Source: Zelopaecilomyces penicillatus (lineage: Eukaryota; Ascomycota; Sordariomycetes; Hypocreales; Pseudodiploosporaceae). From it: a DNA stretch of 64,000 nucleotides. The notes below the pieces were generated by a model that worked only from the letters and a program-made list of their open reading frames with translations, was not told the DNA's origin and searched no databases. The stretch lies in contig VCCP01000004.1 of the NCBI GenBank assembly GCA_005765155.1, forward strand, positions 620,001 through 684,000, read 5' to 3'. Positions 42,477 to 56,014 of the stretch are shown piece after piece (positions within the stretch are counted from its first letter, which is position 1; the number at the start of each line of letters is the position of its first letter). Position numbers and translations under genes: made by a program.

Positions 42477-45400
42477 GGATGTGCTCTGTGGTGTGTTTTT
42501 TTTTTTTTGTGCTATTAGAAGCAGCTTTGACGGTAGCCGGGGGATGATGTGGGGAGGTGCCGCCAAAGAAGGGACTCGTGACGAGACGGAAGGGAGGCAA
42601 ACGCCAAGAGGTGTGGTGTCGAAGCCGTGTGTCGAAGCCGTGTGTCGAAGTGTTGAAGGTGGACTCAAGATTGAAGATGGGTTCGGGTTGCTGACTGCAG
42701 GATGTGTCGCTATTGTTTGCTTGCTGATCGTGCCGTGTGCGAGTTGCTGTGAGTCGTGACGACGAAAAACGCTGATGCAAGAACAAGAAAGCAAATCACC
42801 ACCGAAATGCCATCTCGGCTGGACATGGGGAATGGGATTTCTCGAGGACCCTTTAAATCCCACTCGCCACCCCTCTCCACCAACACAAACAACCCCTGCC
42901 CTGCCAGTACCCGCCCCAGAGCTGTTGAGCAGCAGGGATAGTTGGCCAGTCGTCACCCATTGCCACACACACCCACCCACTGTAGCTCTGCCAGCCCTGC
43001 CCTAGCCTACAGTGGGCGGGTTGGGCTTGCCTCGCCCCCTCCCCGGGACATGATTGTGAGACGCCGTTGATCGCTGTGAGTCGCTGGAACCTCCCCCGGA
43101 GGGTCCGGTAAAAGCTGCCGGTAATAAAGCCAGCCAGTGCCACAAACATCATCCTCCAAGAGAATGGATGGACCACCTGATCCTCCAGAAGAGCTTACAA
43201 CACCACCTGTTTAAGCTACAGATAAGCTTACCTAGGTACGTTAGTAAATGTAACAATTGCACCACAAAGGGGATTGGGTCTCCTACACAGCTATCACAGT
43301 TTCAACCAAGGGCAAGCAAGGCAAGTATCCGTGGGAAAACAAGCAGATGGACACTCCCATATCATATCATGGACAGCTGTCATCTCGGGCTAACAACTTC
43401 CGACCAGTATTATTACCAGCCGGAGCATTTCATCTGGCGAGTTAGCACCACCAACGACGAATAACAAAATGTGGCGTCTCCCCCAAGACATGCCATCTGC
43501 GTCTAAATCTGAATACCCAAGCCAAAACAAGCCCTTTTACCCATACACCAGCAAGCTCTTACCATACACGTACCCCCACCGGTCCAAAGGCTCCGAAGCA
43601 CGCACTAAAAATGCGACGACGGCATTTGAGATGGGGGGGACATACTCGTTCATCTAAACTGATACTACTACCTACACTACACCTACACAATCTCGGTGTC
43701 AACCACCCAATTAGCAGATCCATAGGCTGTCGTAGATGGTTACAATGTTTACAATGTCATTTGCTGCCGCCCTAATATAAACTTTTTGTGTGTATTACAA
43801 ACGTCTCTTGGCAAAAGCTGGGCCGTTTCGTCCCGTCCCGTTCCGACGGCAATGCTGCAACCACCAAAAAAAAGAGTTTCCACCACCACATAAATGGAAA
43901 CACAATAATTACAGCTTTGTCGGTCTTTATTCATGTTCCCGTACAGCGCGTTTCTTAAAGGTGCGCTCTATACAATTGCAAGACATCGTCTCTGTACATT
44001 CGTCACAACAGTAGGTAGTAGATCATCTACCCATTAGCCTATCTTTTTTGTCTCACATACCACAGCTCTGTCACTGCCCCCCAAAGAAAAAGATAACACC
44101 TAGAATAGCCAGTCTTGACTTTTTTTTTTCTACTTCTTCCTATTTCTGATTCCTTCTCTTCTCCTCCGCAAAAAATCATGACCAATCATTCAAGACTACG
44201 TGCATTCAATCCAGTGAATTTTTGTTTTCCTATATCACACCAGCCACTTATATCACAGGCAACAAATACATGCCCTCGGTTGTCTTTCTGTTGTTTTTTT
44301 GTTTTGTTTTTTGCTTTTGAAATAATGGTAAGCTACGCAGCTGTCGTTCCATACAGCTTGCGGCCCTATGAGACAAGTCTCCGCCTAGGAGGTGAATGTC
44401 CGGAGAGGCTTGACTAGGAATTTGAGTCATGTTAGCTGGATGGCTAGCTGTGATGCGTGGCATTGAACTGGGGGTCAACGCCAAGCCCGCTCACTGTATT
44501 TGATTCAATCCTTCATGTCCCAGTGATGACTCTATTACCTCGTCAAAATCCATATGGTCATATATACTTTTTCAAATATATGGATTCAATACTCGATCCA
44601 CAGAAGGTTTCCTAGGCCCATTGCGTCATTACGCTGCTTTGGTTATCAATCCTTCCAATACGCTACACCAATTTGAAAGTCATGATCAGGCAGGTCACAG
44701 CTTGATACCAGGGTTGTGCACAATGGATCCAGGTTGAAATGTAAAGGTCATAATGTGTTTGTGTCATTTCATCGTTAGAATCATGAGCGACAGATTCTGT
44801 CTCCCCAACTGCTCCAGGGAGCCGCGCTCAAGATCCATTCCGGTTTGGACAAGCCCTGTTGGCCTGTGTCCACCCACCCTAATATGTGTCTATATCTACA
44901 TGAATTGCAAAAAACAAAACAACTTGTGTGCATGCCGTACTTCTTCAGCTTTTCTTCCATAGCATCTATGCGATGCCGTCGGTTGACTCTTGTCTCACGA
45001 GTTTCCCTTTTCCTCTTGATTTTCCATTCCATCGACAAGTCTAACACTGAGCGAGCTGCTCTTCCAGCCTCCCTCATCTAGCCATGCATTCACAACATGT
45101 CTAATTGTTTAAATATAATTGGTACACAGCGTCCCAGGTAATGAGACTGATATGCCATCTGTGGCAGCATATAACGCATGCTTTAAAAAAAACCACTCTC
45201 GAGCTGACATATATACCACTCCCCCAGCTCGCTGAAGGGTGGGTTGACTCATCGCTGTTCGGCTCGTAAAATCCTTCATTAAGCCAGGTAATAGCCTTAT
45301 CAAAACACCAAACAGAATAATAATCCTGGTCATATCGCCCGTAAAGTCGTTAATAAAAAACCCATTGAAATGCATCATCAAGGTCGAACGTGTTGTACAG

Positions 45401-45619
45401 TCCCTCAGATCAATAACCATGATAGGCTCATCTGGGGCTCATCAAATATCAACAGCGGCCCAAGCTATTTATTCGTGCGTATTCCAGCACAAGGGCAAAC
45501 AGTTTCGTCGCCTGTACAGGCTCCCTTCATCTCAGAATGGGTATCCAGAGCGAGGAGCAATCAAAGTATGTTTCAAGTGTATGTGCAGTCCCACAATGTT
45601 TCCAACACTTTTTTCTTTT
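42477..45619. other. 3.1-kb intergenic region, no gene recognised
   Basis: Contains the GATA-gene promoter, with a short tandem repeat GCCGTGTGTCGAA at about 42618-42648, and probably the 3' region of wee1. Short frames (for example 43168-43464 and 44115-44417) show no domain or conserved start. Several CT-rich and poly(T) tracts occur (42489-42508, 44120-44130). A non-coding RNA cannot be excluded. Confidence 0.4.
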
Positions 45620-48600
45620 TTAAACGTCAGTCATCTCAGTATCGCCATCAACGGCAATGGAAACTGGGAACAACTCGACTGGGCCCCAGTTTCCCTCATA
45701 AACAGTCGCGGGGGCATTGCGACGTTCGGCAACCCAGCGTAGGCCTTCCAGTTGCAATACTTGCTCAATCAGCGGCCGGTCACCTGGCTCTTGGCTTGTC
45801 ATCCACCTCACAACCGAGTCCAGGGAGCTTGGGTGAAACGCTTCAACCATGAAGTCGGGAGGTTGTTGCAGTTCGGATCGCTTAAAAGAGCCAAACAGGT
45901 TTCCAGCACTGTATTTCTTATCCATATCAAGCTCGTCGCTGCGCGCAGCTTCAGTCGGGTTGCCCGAGGCATCTCGTTCCACCTCAATCGAAGGTGTCCA
46001 TGTGAGGCTAGGAACTTCAGAAAGGTCGCCTGATCGCAAGGCAATCCAAGTTGGTCCGTTGTCTGGGAGAACAACATTGGCCGCGGTCTCCAGAGTCATC
46101 AGCCCCAAAGAGAAAACATCCGCGGATTGGCCGGCCTTGCCCTTGAGCATCTCGGGGGCCATATACTCCCGGTCGCCCTCAACGTCCACACTTTCAGCCT
46201 CCACGCATGACTGGGCCAGCCCAAAATCGCCGATTTTCAGTACACCCTCAAAGGTAATGAGAATGTTTGCTGGCTTCATGTCCAAATGCATGAATCCCGC
46301 ATCATGGATTTCTTTCAATCCCTGCAATTATAATCAGTATAGTCAATGAGAAACAGTATCGGCAAGAAACATGTACTTACAAGGCACAGATCTTGCAGGA
46401 TCTTATAAATGCGGAAATCATCCAGTCTACCGCCACGTCCAACATTGCTCAAGAACTTGTCGAGTGTTCCCTCTTCACAAAATTCAGTCTGGATGTACAA
46501 GTGGAAATTGTGCTCCCAATCATCCACATATTGTACAACATGCTCAGCATGAGATAGAGCTTGAAGTGTACGAACTTCGCGGAGTTTCATGTCCCGGTCC
46601 TTGGGGCCTTGATATGGCTGCTTGCTCTTCTTGACGGCAAAAACCTGGCCCTTGGATGGGCTTAGTGCAGGGTCGTCGCTTGGTGTACCGGTAATCATGT
46701 TAAATGCGCTCTGATGATCCAGTTTCGTGACACGGTACACAGTGGAGAATTCGCCCTTGCCGATTTGCTCAACCTTGTCGAATCTTGAATAGAGGCTGGC
46801 ATCAATATCGAGGTTGCTAGTGCGGGCGTTGACCGGTGTGACAAAGATACTTGCTGAGGAACGAAGATCGCGTGCGGTGGTGGGCGTCACAGGGGGCGGC
46901 ATGCCATTGTCTCCAAGGCCTTCACCAGCCTGTGAGATGGACAAGCGGCTTGTGTCAATCGGTAACAAGCTCTCCTGAGGAGTGTGAGGTGTTCGTCGTC
47001 CATTTAGAGGACTTGCTATATCATCAAACATCATCTTAGCATATGTTGTCTGGGAATGGTACAATGGTAACTGGCTGATCTTAGGTGGGGTGGAAGACTG
47101 GGTAGTAAGTGTTGAGAGGGCAGGTTGACTGGCGCGACAGTACGCTTCATCTACCTCGTCATTTGACTCGCTGGGCGATTGTAGGGTCAACTTACAGCTA
47201 GGTTCCCGCGATGGAACACGTCTGGCGGCTGAGAGCAGAGCTGGAAAGGTGCGGTTTGCACTTGGGCTCTCTAGAGAATTTTCGCTGAGATTGCTCAGGC
47301 TTGGGGTAAGGGTGTTCTTCGTAGGGGTAGGTGGGACATCTCCATCCAAGGAATTAATGAGATCCACGTTGTCACCAAACAGCTTTCGGTCGTCCATTTC
47401 CATGCTGAGAATGCTTGCGCGGCGTGCGCTATTACTGGCACTACCCCGCTGGAAAATGGAAAGGCCCTTTCCAGGATTGCCAAATGTGTCGGGAGTGCGG
47501 CCTAGTATTGGGTTAAAGGGGGTGGAGGGCATGCCAGCAAAGGAGCTTCGGCTATTAACCCTCCTTTTCATGGCACTACCCGCCGGCTGGGGGAAAGTTG
47601 CAAATGGGTTTGAGTGCTTCTTGCAGGGTGTGTCTGGGGGGGCAAGCTTCTTATCGGCTCCGTCTTCTGGGTTCCGGTTGACCTTGGAGATCAGCCCTGT
47701 CGAATTAAAAGCACCGATCCAAAGTTGATGACCATGGTTGGGTGTCGCAACCACCTTTGAATGTTCAAGTGCAGGTCGCACCAAGGGTCTGGTGGCATTG
47801 AGAGGTAGTGATCGAGAGAAAGGATGTGGTCTAGGTCTATCTGCTACCTTTGCAGGGGCATACAGGGAAGTCTCTTCAGTCAAGCTGTTGCCAGATGTCG
47901 AAGTAGTCAAGGTCTTGGACAAGGGGTGAGGTTGGTGGCTTTTGTTGTCCACATTGAAAAGCGCTGGAGCCGGAAAAGGGCTACCAGCTGTAAAAGGGTT
48001 GTCTCGAGGGGGTGGGGGGGGGATAAAGTGATCAGTAGATAAACGAGGTCGGCTTCGAACTGGTGTAGAGAACTCGCCGCTCATTTGCGCAAGTTGTCTC
48101 TCACCTGTTCGCCTACCCCATGAATTCTTGTCCCCATATCGCTGCTGCAAAGTCGACTTTCGAAGAGATGACGACCGTTTGGGAATATTGGACAGGACTG
48201 GTGGAGGCGGGGGTGGGGATGAGAGTGAATCGTGCTGAGTCCCACTGCCAGCGCCAGAAAGCTCATACTCAGCAAATGTGTCCTCGTGGATGTCAAATGT
48301 CGGGAAAGCTATGGTGCTAGTGCTGAAGACATTCTGCTCTTCTGTCGGCGCAGGGTTTGCAACACCATGAAGACTCCGACGCTTGGCCACAGGGCTGCCC
48401 TGGTTTGGACGGTCTAAATTCATCGTCGCATCACTCCGCTTCAGCGCCCCGGTTGTGGAAGTCACTTGAGAATCGGTGCTGACATCAAGCGCCTTGAGAA
48501 ATGCTTGCTGTGCGGCGCCGGTGACATCGAGGTGAAAGCTGTGGCGAGACGACTTTTCGATTCCTTTCCTTGGCGTGGAGCGTAGGGAAATGGTGTGGTG

Positions 48601-49101
48601 ATTTTCCTGTTCCATAAGTCTCGCACCAGGCGACGACAGGGACGAAGGTCGTGCAACCCCAGAATTACCAGAGTCGGGGGTGGCGCTGAGTGCTGGCTTC
48701 AAAGGGCTCTTGGGCGAGGCGCGAGTACGGGCGAGACGAGAAGGCGTTGATGTTTTTGCAGACTTTGCCGACCGCAGCGACAATTTGACGCTGGAGCGGA
48801 GTGGCGTAAACGCAGGTGACAAATGTGGGGTTGTGGAGCTCGTGGTCGCCGCAGCTGGAGGGGCTGACTGGGGATACGATGCCAGCTGGCGTTGCTGCAG
48901 CGGCGTTGAGCCAAAACGACGACAAGGAGACTGCGGCGAGCCATGCCGTGAGATTTCGGAGCCAGTGCGTGCTAAAAACTTGGAAGGTGATCGTGACATG
49001 GAGCGCCTCAGACTGCGGACAGCAGCCGAGACGTCCATGTGATGGGCGTGAGTAGGAGAATGCAGCGCCAGGGTGCCTCCACCGCCGTTGGAAAAAGACA
49101 T
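45620..49101 (-). CDS. wee1: Wee1-type mitosis inhibitor kinase
   Basis: Two exons: 49101-46381 and 46321-45620, with a 59-bp intron 46322-46380 (GTAAGT..CAG, phase 0), giving 1140 residues. Wee1 phosphorylates the cyclin-dependent kinase on tyrosine 15 and delays entry into mitosis. The first 780 or so residues are Ser/Pro-rich and disordered with many SP/TP sites (SRSPSKFLAR, RASPKSPLKPALS), as in Wee1/Swe1. The kinase domain starts at FDKVEQIGKGEFSTVYRV and has FAVKKSK. The active site reads HLDMKPANILIT, then KIGDFGLA and the Wee1-specific EGDREYMAPEML. The intron falls just before GLKEIHDAGF. The start MSFSNGGGG is the first ATG of the frame. Confidence 0.93.
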
Positions 49102-52100
49102 GATGGATTCGGAGGACTGCAGCGCAGTGCAAAGCAATACTCAATCCTAATGCTCGGGGCTGTCACGGCCAGGTGGCCGGGATCAGGAATGCCAACGTTG
49201 ATGACGAACTCAATGTCGGTTTAGATAAGCTGTAGGAATACAGGTTTCGTTGAATGCCGCCTAAATTGTCAGGGACAGCAGGTGCATGGCACAAAGACAC
49301 GATAAATTTCAAAAGCCAGATAGTCGTCGTGAGAGAGTTCGCTCGCTCGCAAGCTGATGTAGGTGGGGGCTTTTGGGATAAGGCGAGGCCAAGTCCAGGT
49401 GAGGTTGAGGTTTGTTGTTGTTGCTGAGAGGAAATGAGGTGAGGTAAGCTAGGATGTCGACAATGGAGAAAGGTGTAGCGACAGAAAGAAGAGGGGCCGG
49501 GTGTGCCTGCCCGATTGGCGACTGAAGGTCAGGAAGTCGTGGCGTGACGATGCCCAACAAAGCGGGTCAAGGTGACTCGGGAGAGAGGAAAGGTCACCAA
49601 CCAAAAGAGCCTGTCTCGCCACACAGCAGCGCTATAACATGCTTGGGACGACAGCAGATGGGCGGGGCGGAGGGAAGGCCCAATCGCGAGAAGCCAACAA
49701 TCGAGCTGTCCACAGGGAAAGGGCTAAAGGGCAAGACCAGCAGGTAACGTCGAGGGTGACGACAAGCACCACAACGAAGAGAGAGATTCAAGAAAGAGAT
49801 GGCAGCCGCAGCAAAAGCTACAACATGGCGCGTCCACAAGAAAGTCGCTCACGGCACTATTGACTCCCGCCAACTCCCGTTCTTTGCCTTTGCTCGCGAT
49901 GCGCTGTGCCGTGGGTCTGTCCTGTTGACAAGATTGCAGGTGTCCGTTACTGAGTTCGTCCGGAAAGGCGTCTCTTTGCTCGGTGATGTTCAGTGCTCGT
50001 GTCCTCGGAATCAACTCGTGTCGCCTCTCGTTTCGAGAAAAATAGTCGATGCGCAGCCGCGGCTCACCACATAGCACGGGCTGATAGTTGAATGCAGAGT
50101 GATCCTGTTTTGCCTGGGGCGATGCTGATGCAGCTTGGGTCAAATATCGAAGCGTCAAAGTCGGTCAAGGCAGGCAGGCAGGGAAGAAGCAGCACAGGCT
50201 GGGGCAGAAGCGTCAAATAGGACAGTTGGATGGGCATGCAAGGTGTACATGTAATGGAGGGATGGGCAGAAACGTGCGACGAACGGGCCCAGGGACCCAG
50301 GACAAGGACCCAGGGGGAGGGGAGGGCATGACCAAGAAACCGCCGGCTGGGTCGATTCGATATCGCCTAGCGGCTGCGGGAGCGAGCGCACCACAAAAAT
50401 CGCGACTTTGTGTGGGTGACGCATTGTTTACTAGCATACTAGATTGGGCTAGCGTGACGCGCCTGGACGCGTTCAGCAAGACCCCCCCTGGCCGGTACAC
50501 ACGGTGCAAGTACCTTTGGGCCAGTTTGTGCATGGGAGCCCCCCTGCACCAACATCAAGGTCTTTCTTTTGCTTGGCTGTGACGGTCCAGTGTCCATCAC
50601 GAGGACGAGACATTGCATAACTTTTTGTCTATTTTCCTTCGTTTTTGGGTATTTACGTTGTGTGCTTTTTTCCCCTTGGCCCCTCACCAGCCGCCGCCGT
50701 CGGCCGCCTTGTCACACCCAACCCCTCCATCAACATGGACGGTGATGTTGATTTGGCCGTGGCCATGGGGCCTCAACAATCATGGCAACGCGCAAATAGA
50801 CCCGTGAAACAGCATCCACAAGGGGGGAGTTTGTTGCTCCTGGCCATGGTTTGCCGCTGGCTGTTGTAGTAGTAGCCGCGCGCGCGCCGTGACGGGATAT
50901 AAAAAGAATGTACGGATAGGCACTGCCTCCTCTTAACGCATATGCCTTGACCTCGTACAGTACAGTATGCAGAAGGGCGCTGTCATATACGACACAAACT
51001 GTACCACAGAGGCTGCTTACCCGGTCTGGGCCATTGGCTCTACGCCAAAGTCTCTCTGGCGCCTGAGACTATCAGAAACGGCCAAGAGAGGGGATCAAGG
51101 CGACTCTGCGACATGGCGTAACCCGACTGGTTCACCCGGGCTGGTTCAGGTGGTGGGTTGGGAAAGCTGGGGACCTGGAAGGCTTGACGGATAGGCGACG
51201 GATAGGGAACGGATAGACTTCCAACCCTCTTCTTGCAGTGAGGTCAATCAATGCCTGTACAGCGAGTTCAGGTCCCCAAGTCCAAGCCCTCAAGCCCGCA
51301 TTCAGGGCACAAGCAAGCCCCTAGAGGATGGACCCCTTGAGAGCACAGCCACTGACCACTGTCAGACACACAGCAGTTGTACATGAAGCCGTCGCCGATC
51401 TCTCAACACCCACGACCAGATATCCCAGTCCTAGCTTCCACCTCAACTGGTCATGGCTGGTGATCCATGATTTCTTCATTGCTTTTTTTCTCTTTGCTTT
51501 CAGTCCTATTTTGCTCCTCCCGCTGTCCCGCTGTCCACTTTCCTCCCCCCCTCCCCAGTGCACAGCAGGGTCCTACAGATGGACCTAGCCAACGCTCTCG
51601 CCTAAAACTAACGACGGGAGTTTGTTGACTGACAACCAGGCAAAGAAAATAAAAAACCAGTGGTGGTGGTCAGAAAACAGGGGAGGACCAACCAACCCTG
51701 TCCCAAACAACCAAAAGTGTCCAACAGTTCGCGGCTTCAGCATCCGAGCCAACCGCCACCATGGTTTCTTATCACTTTTGGTTTTTTTTTTTGGTTTGTT
51801 TCGTGTTTGTTTGCCCCCCGTGAGCTCTGTACCTTTTTTGTATATTTTCTTTTTTTCTTCCCTCTGGAGACTTTTTTCGTAACTGCTGGGACTTGACCAA
51901 CCCAGGAACAGACCACCACTTGCGCCACTTTTGGTCCATCCCAACGTGTCCATCGCCTGGACGTGACATCCCGCACTAAAAACTACCTAGGTAGCCCAAG
52001 TTTTTCTTCTAGGGGGCCGTGGCCGCCTGTGGCGAACATGGGAAAAAAAGCCCAGGGAAGGGAGCGGCCGTCGCGGCGCGCCAACCGCATTCTGCTGATC

Positions 52101-54325
52101 AAAACAAACAAACATCCATAATGATATCGGGTTCGTTCCCATACTAACACTTCAAAACGGGCGGCATGTACCTACTCGCACTATGTAGAATTGTACATAT
52201 TAACGGAGTAGACTCCGCATCGTCCGTCCCCTTTTGCATCCCCCATCTCCTCCACCGGAAAATGGGAAATTGGACATTCACTATTCCCCAAAACTGCGCC
52301 TCTTCCACGAAAAGGCTGTTGTTCACCCATACTGTACCCATACATAATATAGTATTCACCCCCTTTCCAGAACCCCCCCATGTCATCCATCTTTTTCTTC
52401 AAATCTCGCTTCAACCCAGCACCACCCCCCGGCTTACAGGAATGTGGGAAAATGTGATTTCCTAGCAGTTCGTCCGCCCCCTTCCCTTCCCCCCAAAAAT
52501 GATCCAGGTGGGAAAAATCAAAGTTATCGCTGTGAGCTCGTTGGTGAGGTTTCCGCCCGTCTCTTTCCCAGATCGGGCTCTCGCTGTCTTGCATCCCATC
52601 CTTCGTCTCCCGGTGGTCAGGGCTTTTTTTCTCCTCCCCCCAGCAGCCCAGCAGTAATTAGCATCTCTCTCGTAGGTTGTACTAGTATCTTCACTACTTT
52701 ATCTTGCCTTACACCTACCTAAAGATAGGCAGCCCTACGATGCGGCCCCAGAACAGCCGCCCATTCCGGGCAGCGGCACCGATGGCCATTGAGACACAGG
52801 ATCCAAATCAAAAGTCGCATGGCAGGTCCCCCCTCCCCCGGCTGCTCCTCAGAACAGCCATCCATTTATTAGCCCTCCGTGGAGAAAGAGAGCGACTCAT
52901 GCACGGGTTTCATGCAACTCCTTTGGAGGATACGCTGTGACAGCCGTGGAAATCCTGCAGCCCGTTTTCTTTTTTGACCGCTCAATCGCCCGTTACATAC
53001 AAGCACCTACCTACCTACAAGCACCTTACCGTACATATATGGAGACACGACCCTTTTCTCCTGCAGCTAGGCGAGCCAAAAAAAACGAGGCCCATTCAGC
53101 GCTTAATGCACTGTACCTTAACTTACCTGTGCTGTACATACAGTCATGTAGCTGCACCACACCGCATCTTGCGGAATGGGTGTAAAAGGAGAAAAGCTGG
53201 GAAATTATGCCCTGCAGGGTGAAAGGGCTAAAATGAAAGGCGGCATTACCTCCCCGATGATATTATTCAGAAGGGGGGTCGTTTTTGCTCTCTTCTCTGG
53301 GTCATGTTGTGACTGTAAGAAACACATCGCAGGAATGATTACTATGCATTTGCCACACCCTTTCGTCATCCTATTCATTGAATTCCTCCCCCCTGTCGGC
53401 TCAGTAGTGAGCTGATGGGTGGTGTGTATCGCGGCGAGGCGTTGTTAATGAAATTACCTGACAATGCTCGCCACCACCATAATCCAGGAACAGGCCTAAT
53501 TCATGGCCGAGAGGGGGGGGATGCCCATGTGCTTTCTCGGAGTCCGCGCTCCAGTCTAGTGCTATAGATAGAACCATTCTGAGCTTCTAGTAGAAATTGC
53601 AGATTACAGAGCGTCGTATTCAATCGTCAAAGCTGATCATGATGATCATCTTGTTATTATGGACTGAGCGGCATGAAGTTCGAAATTGGATGACACGACC
53701 TGCCTACCCTACAACATAACTTTTTTTCCCGATTAAGAATGCAAAAACAATAACAACAACACATTCGTTCATGGCGAAACCCGTTCGGTACAGTAATGCT
53801 TTTGGGCAGGTCTTATGCTCGAACCTCGGTCGAATGCTTATTGTGAGGCAATTCCTTGGTGATCACTGCACTCTGCGACCCGTGCGAGAGACAGTATCGT
53901 TGCATTCTCGTTGTCATGAGTGAAATACCTGCGCCGCAGCTTACTAACATGCTACACCGCTGCGCTGGCGGCAATGGGCCCTCGTTTCAACTACAATGCC
54001 CTGCCTGTAAATGGATTCGACATGAATAGCCCACGTATGCAACGGGAAATTCTAATGCGAAACCCTCGTCTTGGAATTCCGCCCGTTCAGCTAGTCTACG
54101 GGGTTTGCCATTGGCCAATTACTCCCCAAAACAATTGGTTACAGGTGTACGAAGCTGGTAAGGCGGCAGCTTTGAGTTGAAACAAACGTTGTTCCTTCAT
54201 CAATAGAGCTCCATCTTCTCAAGATGGATCAATCCGTTTGGGGGCTAGCTTCGACATCAGCCTTTCCGCCTCATTACGGGAATTTTACGTAGAAAAATAG
54301 GCAAGACATAATACAAAGACATAGC
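49102..54325. other. 5.2-kb gene-free stretch between wee1 and the dCMP deaminase gene
   Basis: Only short, overlapping frames of composition-driven type are present on both strands, without family motifs or plausible splice chains that I could find. It includes the wee1 upstream region (TATA-poor, CT/GA-rich), long C- and G-runs around 52370-52500, poly(T) with TTGGTTT near 51780-51850, and stop-rich DNA near 53450-53900. A frame at 53920-54180 is open, but I find no support for it. Long leader or non-coding RNA exons are possible. Confidence 0.4.
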
Positions 54326-55510
54326 TCAAACACCTGCGCAGGGCGGGAACGATCGATAACTTACTGGAATGAATTGACGAAGCTTTACGCCTGCTTGCCT
54401 GAATACTTCAGCAGTCTCGTTATCCATGCTGTATCCGTGAGCATAGACCACCTCGCTGATACCGACCTGGCAAATTTTGATGCTGCATGTCAGGCAGGGA
54501 CACGTATCACAGTATAAAACTGCGCCGTCCCGGATTCGTTCCCTCCCTGATTCGAGAAGGGCGTTTTCCTCCGCGTGGATACAAAGACACGTCGACAGCC
54601 CAACCCCAGAGCCGCTCGCGTCATTGCATCTGGGACATCCTCCCTCCGCACAGTTGCGCAGGCCGCGGGGGGTGCCATTGTACCCAGTGCTGATGACTCG
54701 CCGCTCTCGCCCTACAAGCACACAGCCAACCCGGCGCTTCATGCAGTTGGATCGCTGCGCCGCGAGAGACGCAAGGGCCATGAAGTAGCTATCCCAGCAC
54801 GGCCGAAGCCGATCAGGGTTGGGGAGATCGAGCTTCCCTAATGTCGCGTAGAGATGGGCTAGCGAGGAGGACGTGTTAAGCAGCCTCACTGTGGCGCGAG
54901 ATATAAGAGGCTGAAGCCCGTCGTGCTGGTCATACAAATGAGTGTCATTGCGAATAACAAAATCCTCAAGACCGATGCTCGAGTCACCTGGCTGTTTGGA
55001 TCTTTGTTGGAATCGGCGCCAACGAGTTGTCAACGGGGCATCAGTAGAGAGGAGCAAGAAGAAGGGCCGGCGAATATAAACGTCAAGAATTTCCTCTGTG
55101 TGGATATCTGTGGTAACAAAGCGGTTGCGCCAGCGCCTTGTGACAAAATCGAGCATGTCCTCAGGCGTAGCAAAATGATGAGCGTCAGCTTGGGGTCGTA
55201 AGGCTAATGATGTCTCGGAGGAGGCAGACTGGTTCCCATCTCGATTGGAGGTGAGAGCATTGGCACTCAATCCTCCCTTGACAGCAACAGGCGCAGCAGG
55301 TGAACCCGGTTCGCCGCTTCTGCTAGAAGACGCTGACTCCCTAGCCGAGTCTTGACGCTTCGACTCGAGGTAGAGTTGCTTGAAGCCGTGGTGCTCAACG
55401 AGGTACTGGGCCACAGTCCTCTTCCCAGAGCAGATACCTACACCACTTCAGTAAATGATCTCAGACCAGACATACGGTGAGATCATACCGCCGCAAATTC
55501 CAATGAACAT
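54326..55510 (-). CDS. Deoxycytidylate (dCMP) deaminase with dNMP-kinase-like N-terminus
   Basis: Two exons: 55510-55489 (22 bp) and 55437-54326, with a 51-bp intron 55438-55488 (GTATGA..TAG, phase 1), giving 377 residues. It deaminates dCMP to dUMP for dTTP synthesis. The tiny first exon restores MFIGICGGICSGKRTVAQYL, a P-loop-like start typical of fungal DCD1; without it the frame has no proper N-terminus. The C-terminal half holds the zinc site: CIHAEENALLESG with H near 295, and CDTCPCLTCSIKICQVG. The middle part (SSSRSGEPGSPAAP) is low complexity. The core CDA fold is complete, so activity is likely. It ends 54326, with no close downstream gene. Confidence 0.9.
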
Positions 55511-55935
55511 CTTGGCTTTATGCTTTGGTGAGTGAGGAGGCTTTGAAACGACGGAGACTCAAATGTCTTGGTCGTGAGGCGAATGAGATACAGAATTCTT
55601 CTCCCTTGAAGCCCAACACCGAGTGAGATCAGATCAAGTCTGGCAAGGTGGGTTGGAGTTCTTCGGGCGCGTCCGGTGGGGCTGTCGCGGCAGTTATCTT
55701 TTGTTGTGGTAACTTTGCCAAACAGGGGCTGTGTAAGAAGCGCTTGAAGACAGACGAGCAGAACGGTGTTGAATATTGAAGTTGGGCGTAGAAACCTTTA
55801 TAACTGGCATAGAAAGAAAAGAGGCCAAAGTCAAGAAAAGCAAGCAAAAGCGCCGCAGAATACATGTTTGTTTGGGCTGCAACATGATACTCCTCCACAT
55901 TTAACATTCGAATAAAAAAGCAAAAAGAATTAAGC
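55511..55935. other. Spacer between dCMP deaminase and tRNA-Glu
   Basis: About 425 bp holding the deaminase promoter. The - strand frame of 202 codons that crosses this area also runs through the tRNA, so I do not call it. Confidence 0.45.
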
Positions 55936-56014
55936 TCCGATACTGGGAATCGAACCCAGGGCTGCTCGGATCCTTGTTGAGAGCGAGCGATGTTAGCCAC
56001 TACACCATATCGGA
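55936..56014 (-). tRNA. tRNA-Glu(CTC) with short intron
   Basis: On the - strand: a 7-bp acceptor stem TCCGATA/TATCGGA, D-arm GTGTAGTGGCTAAC with A-box, anticodon stem GCTCG/CGAGC, loop with CTC, and T-arm CTGGG TTCGATT CCCAG with B-box. The anticodon loop is 15 nt, so an 8-nt intron (ACAAGGAT) directly 3' of position 37 is implied. The 79-bp length fits a Glu tRNA plus this intron. Confidence 0.85.

Noticed and set aside
42477..42980. Upstream extension of the GATA-factor frame (to 42980)
   Set aside because: Runs through low-complexity, composition-biased DNA without conserved sequence; the ATG at 42476 gives a sensible start.
43168..43464. 98-codon + strand frame
   Set aside because: No motif, no supported start, and overlaps another frame of equal length; probably chance.
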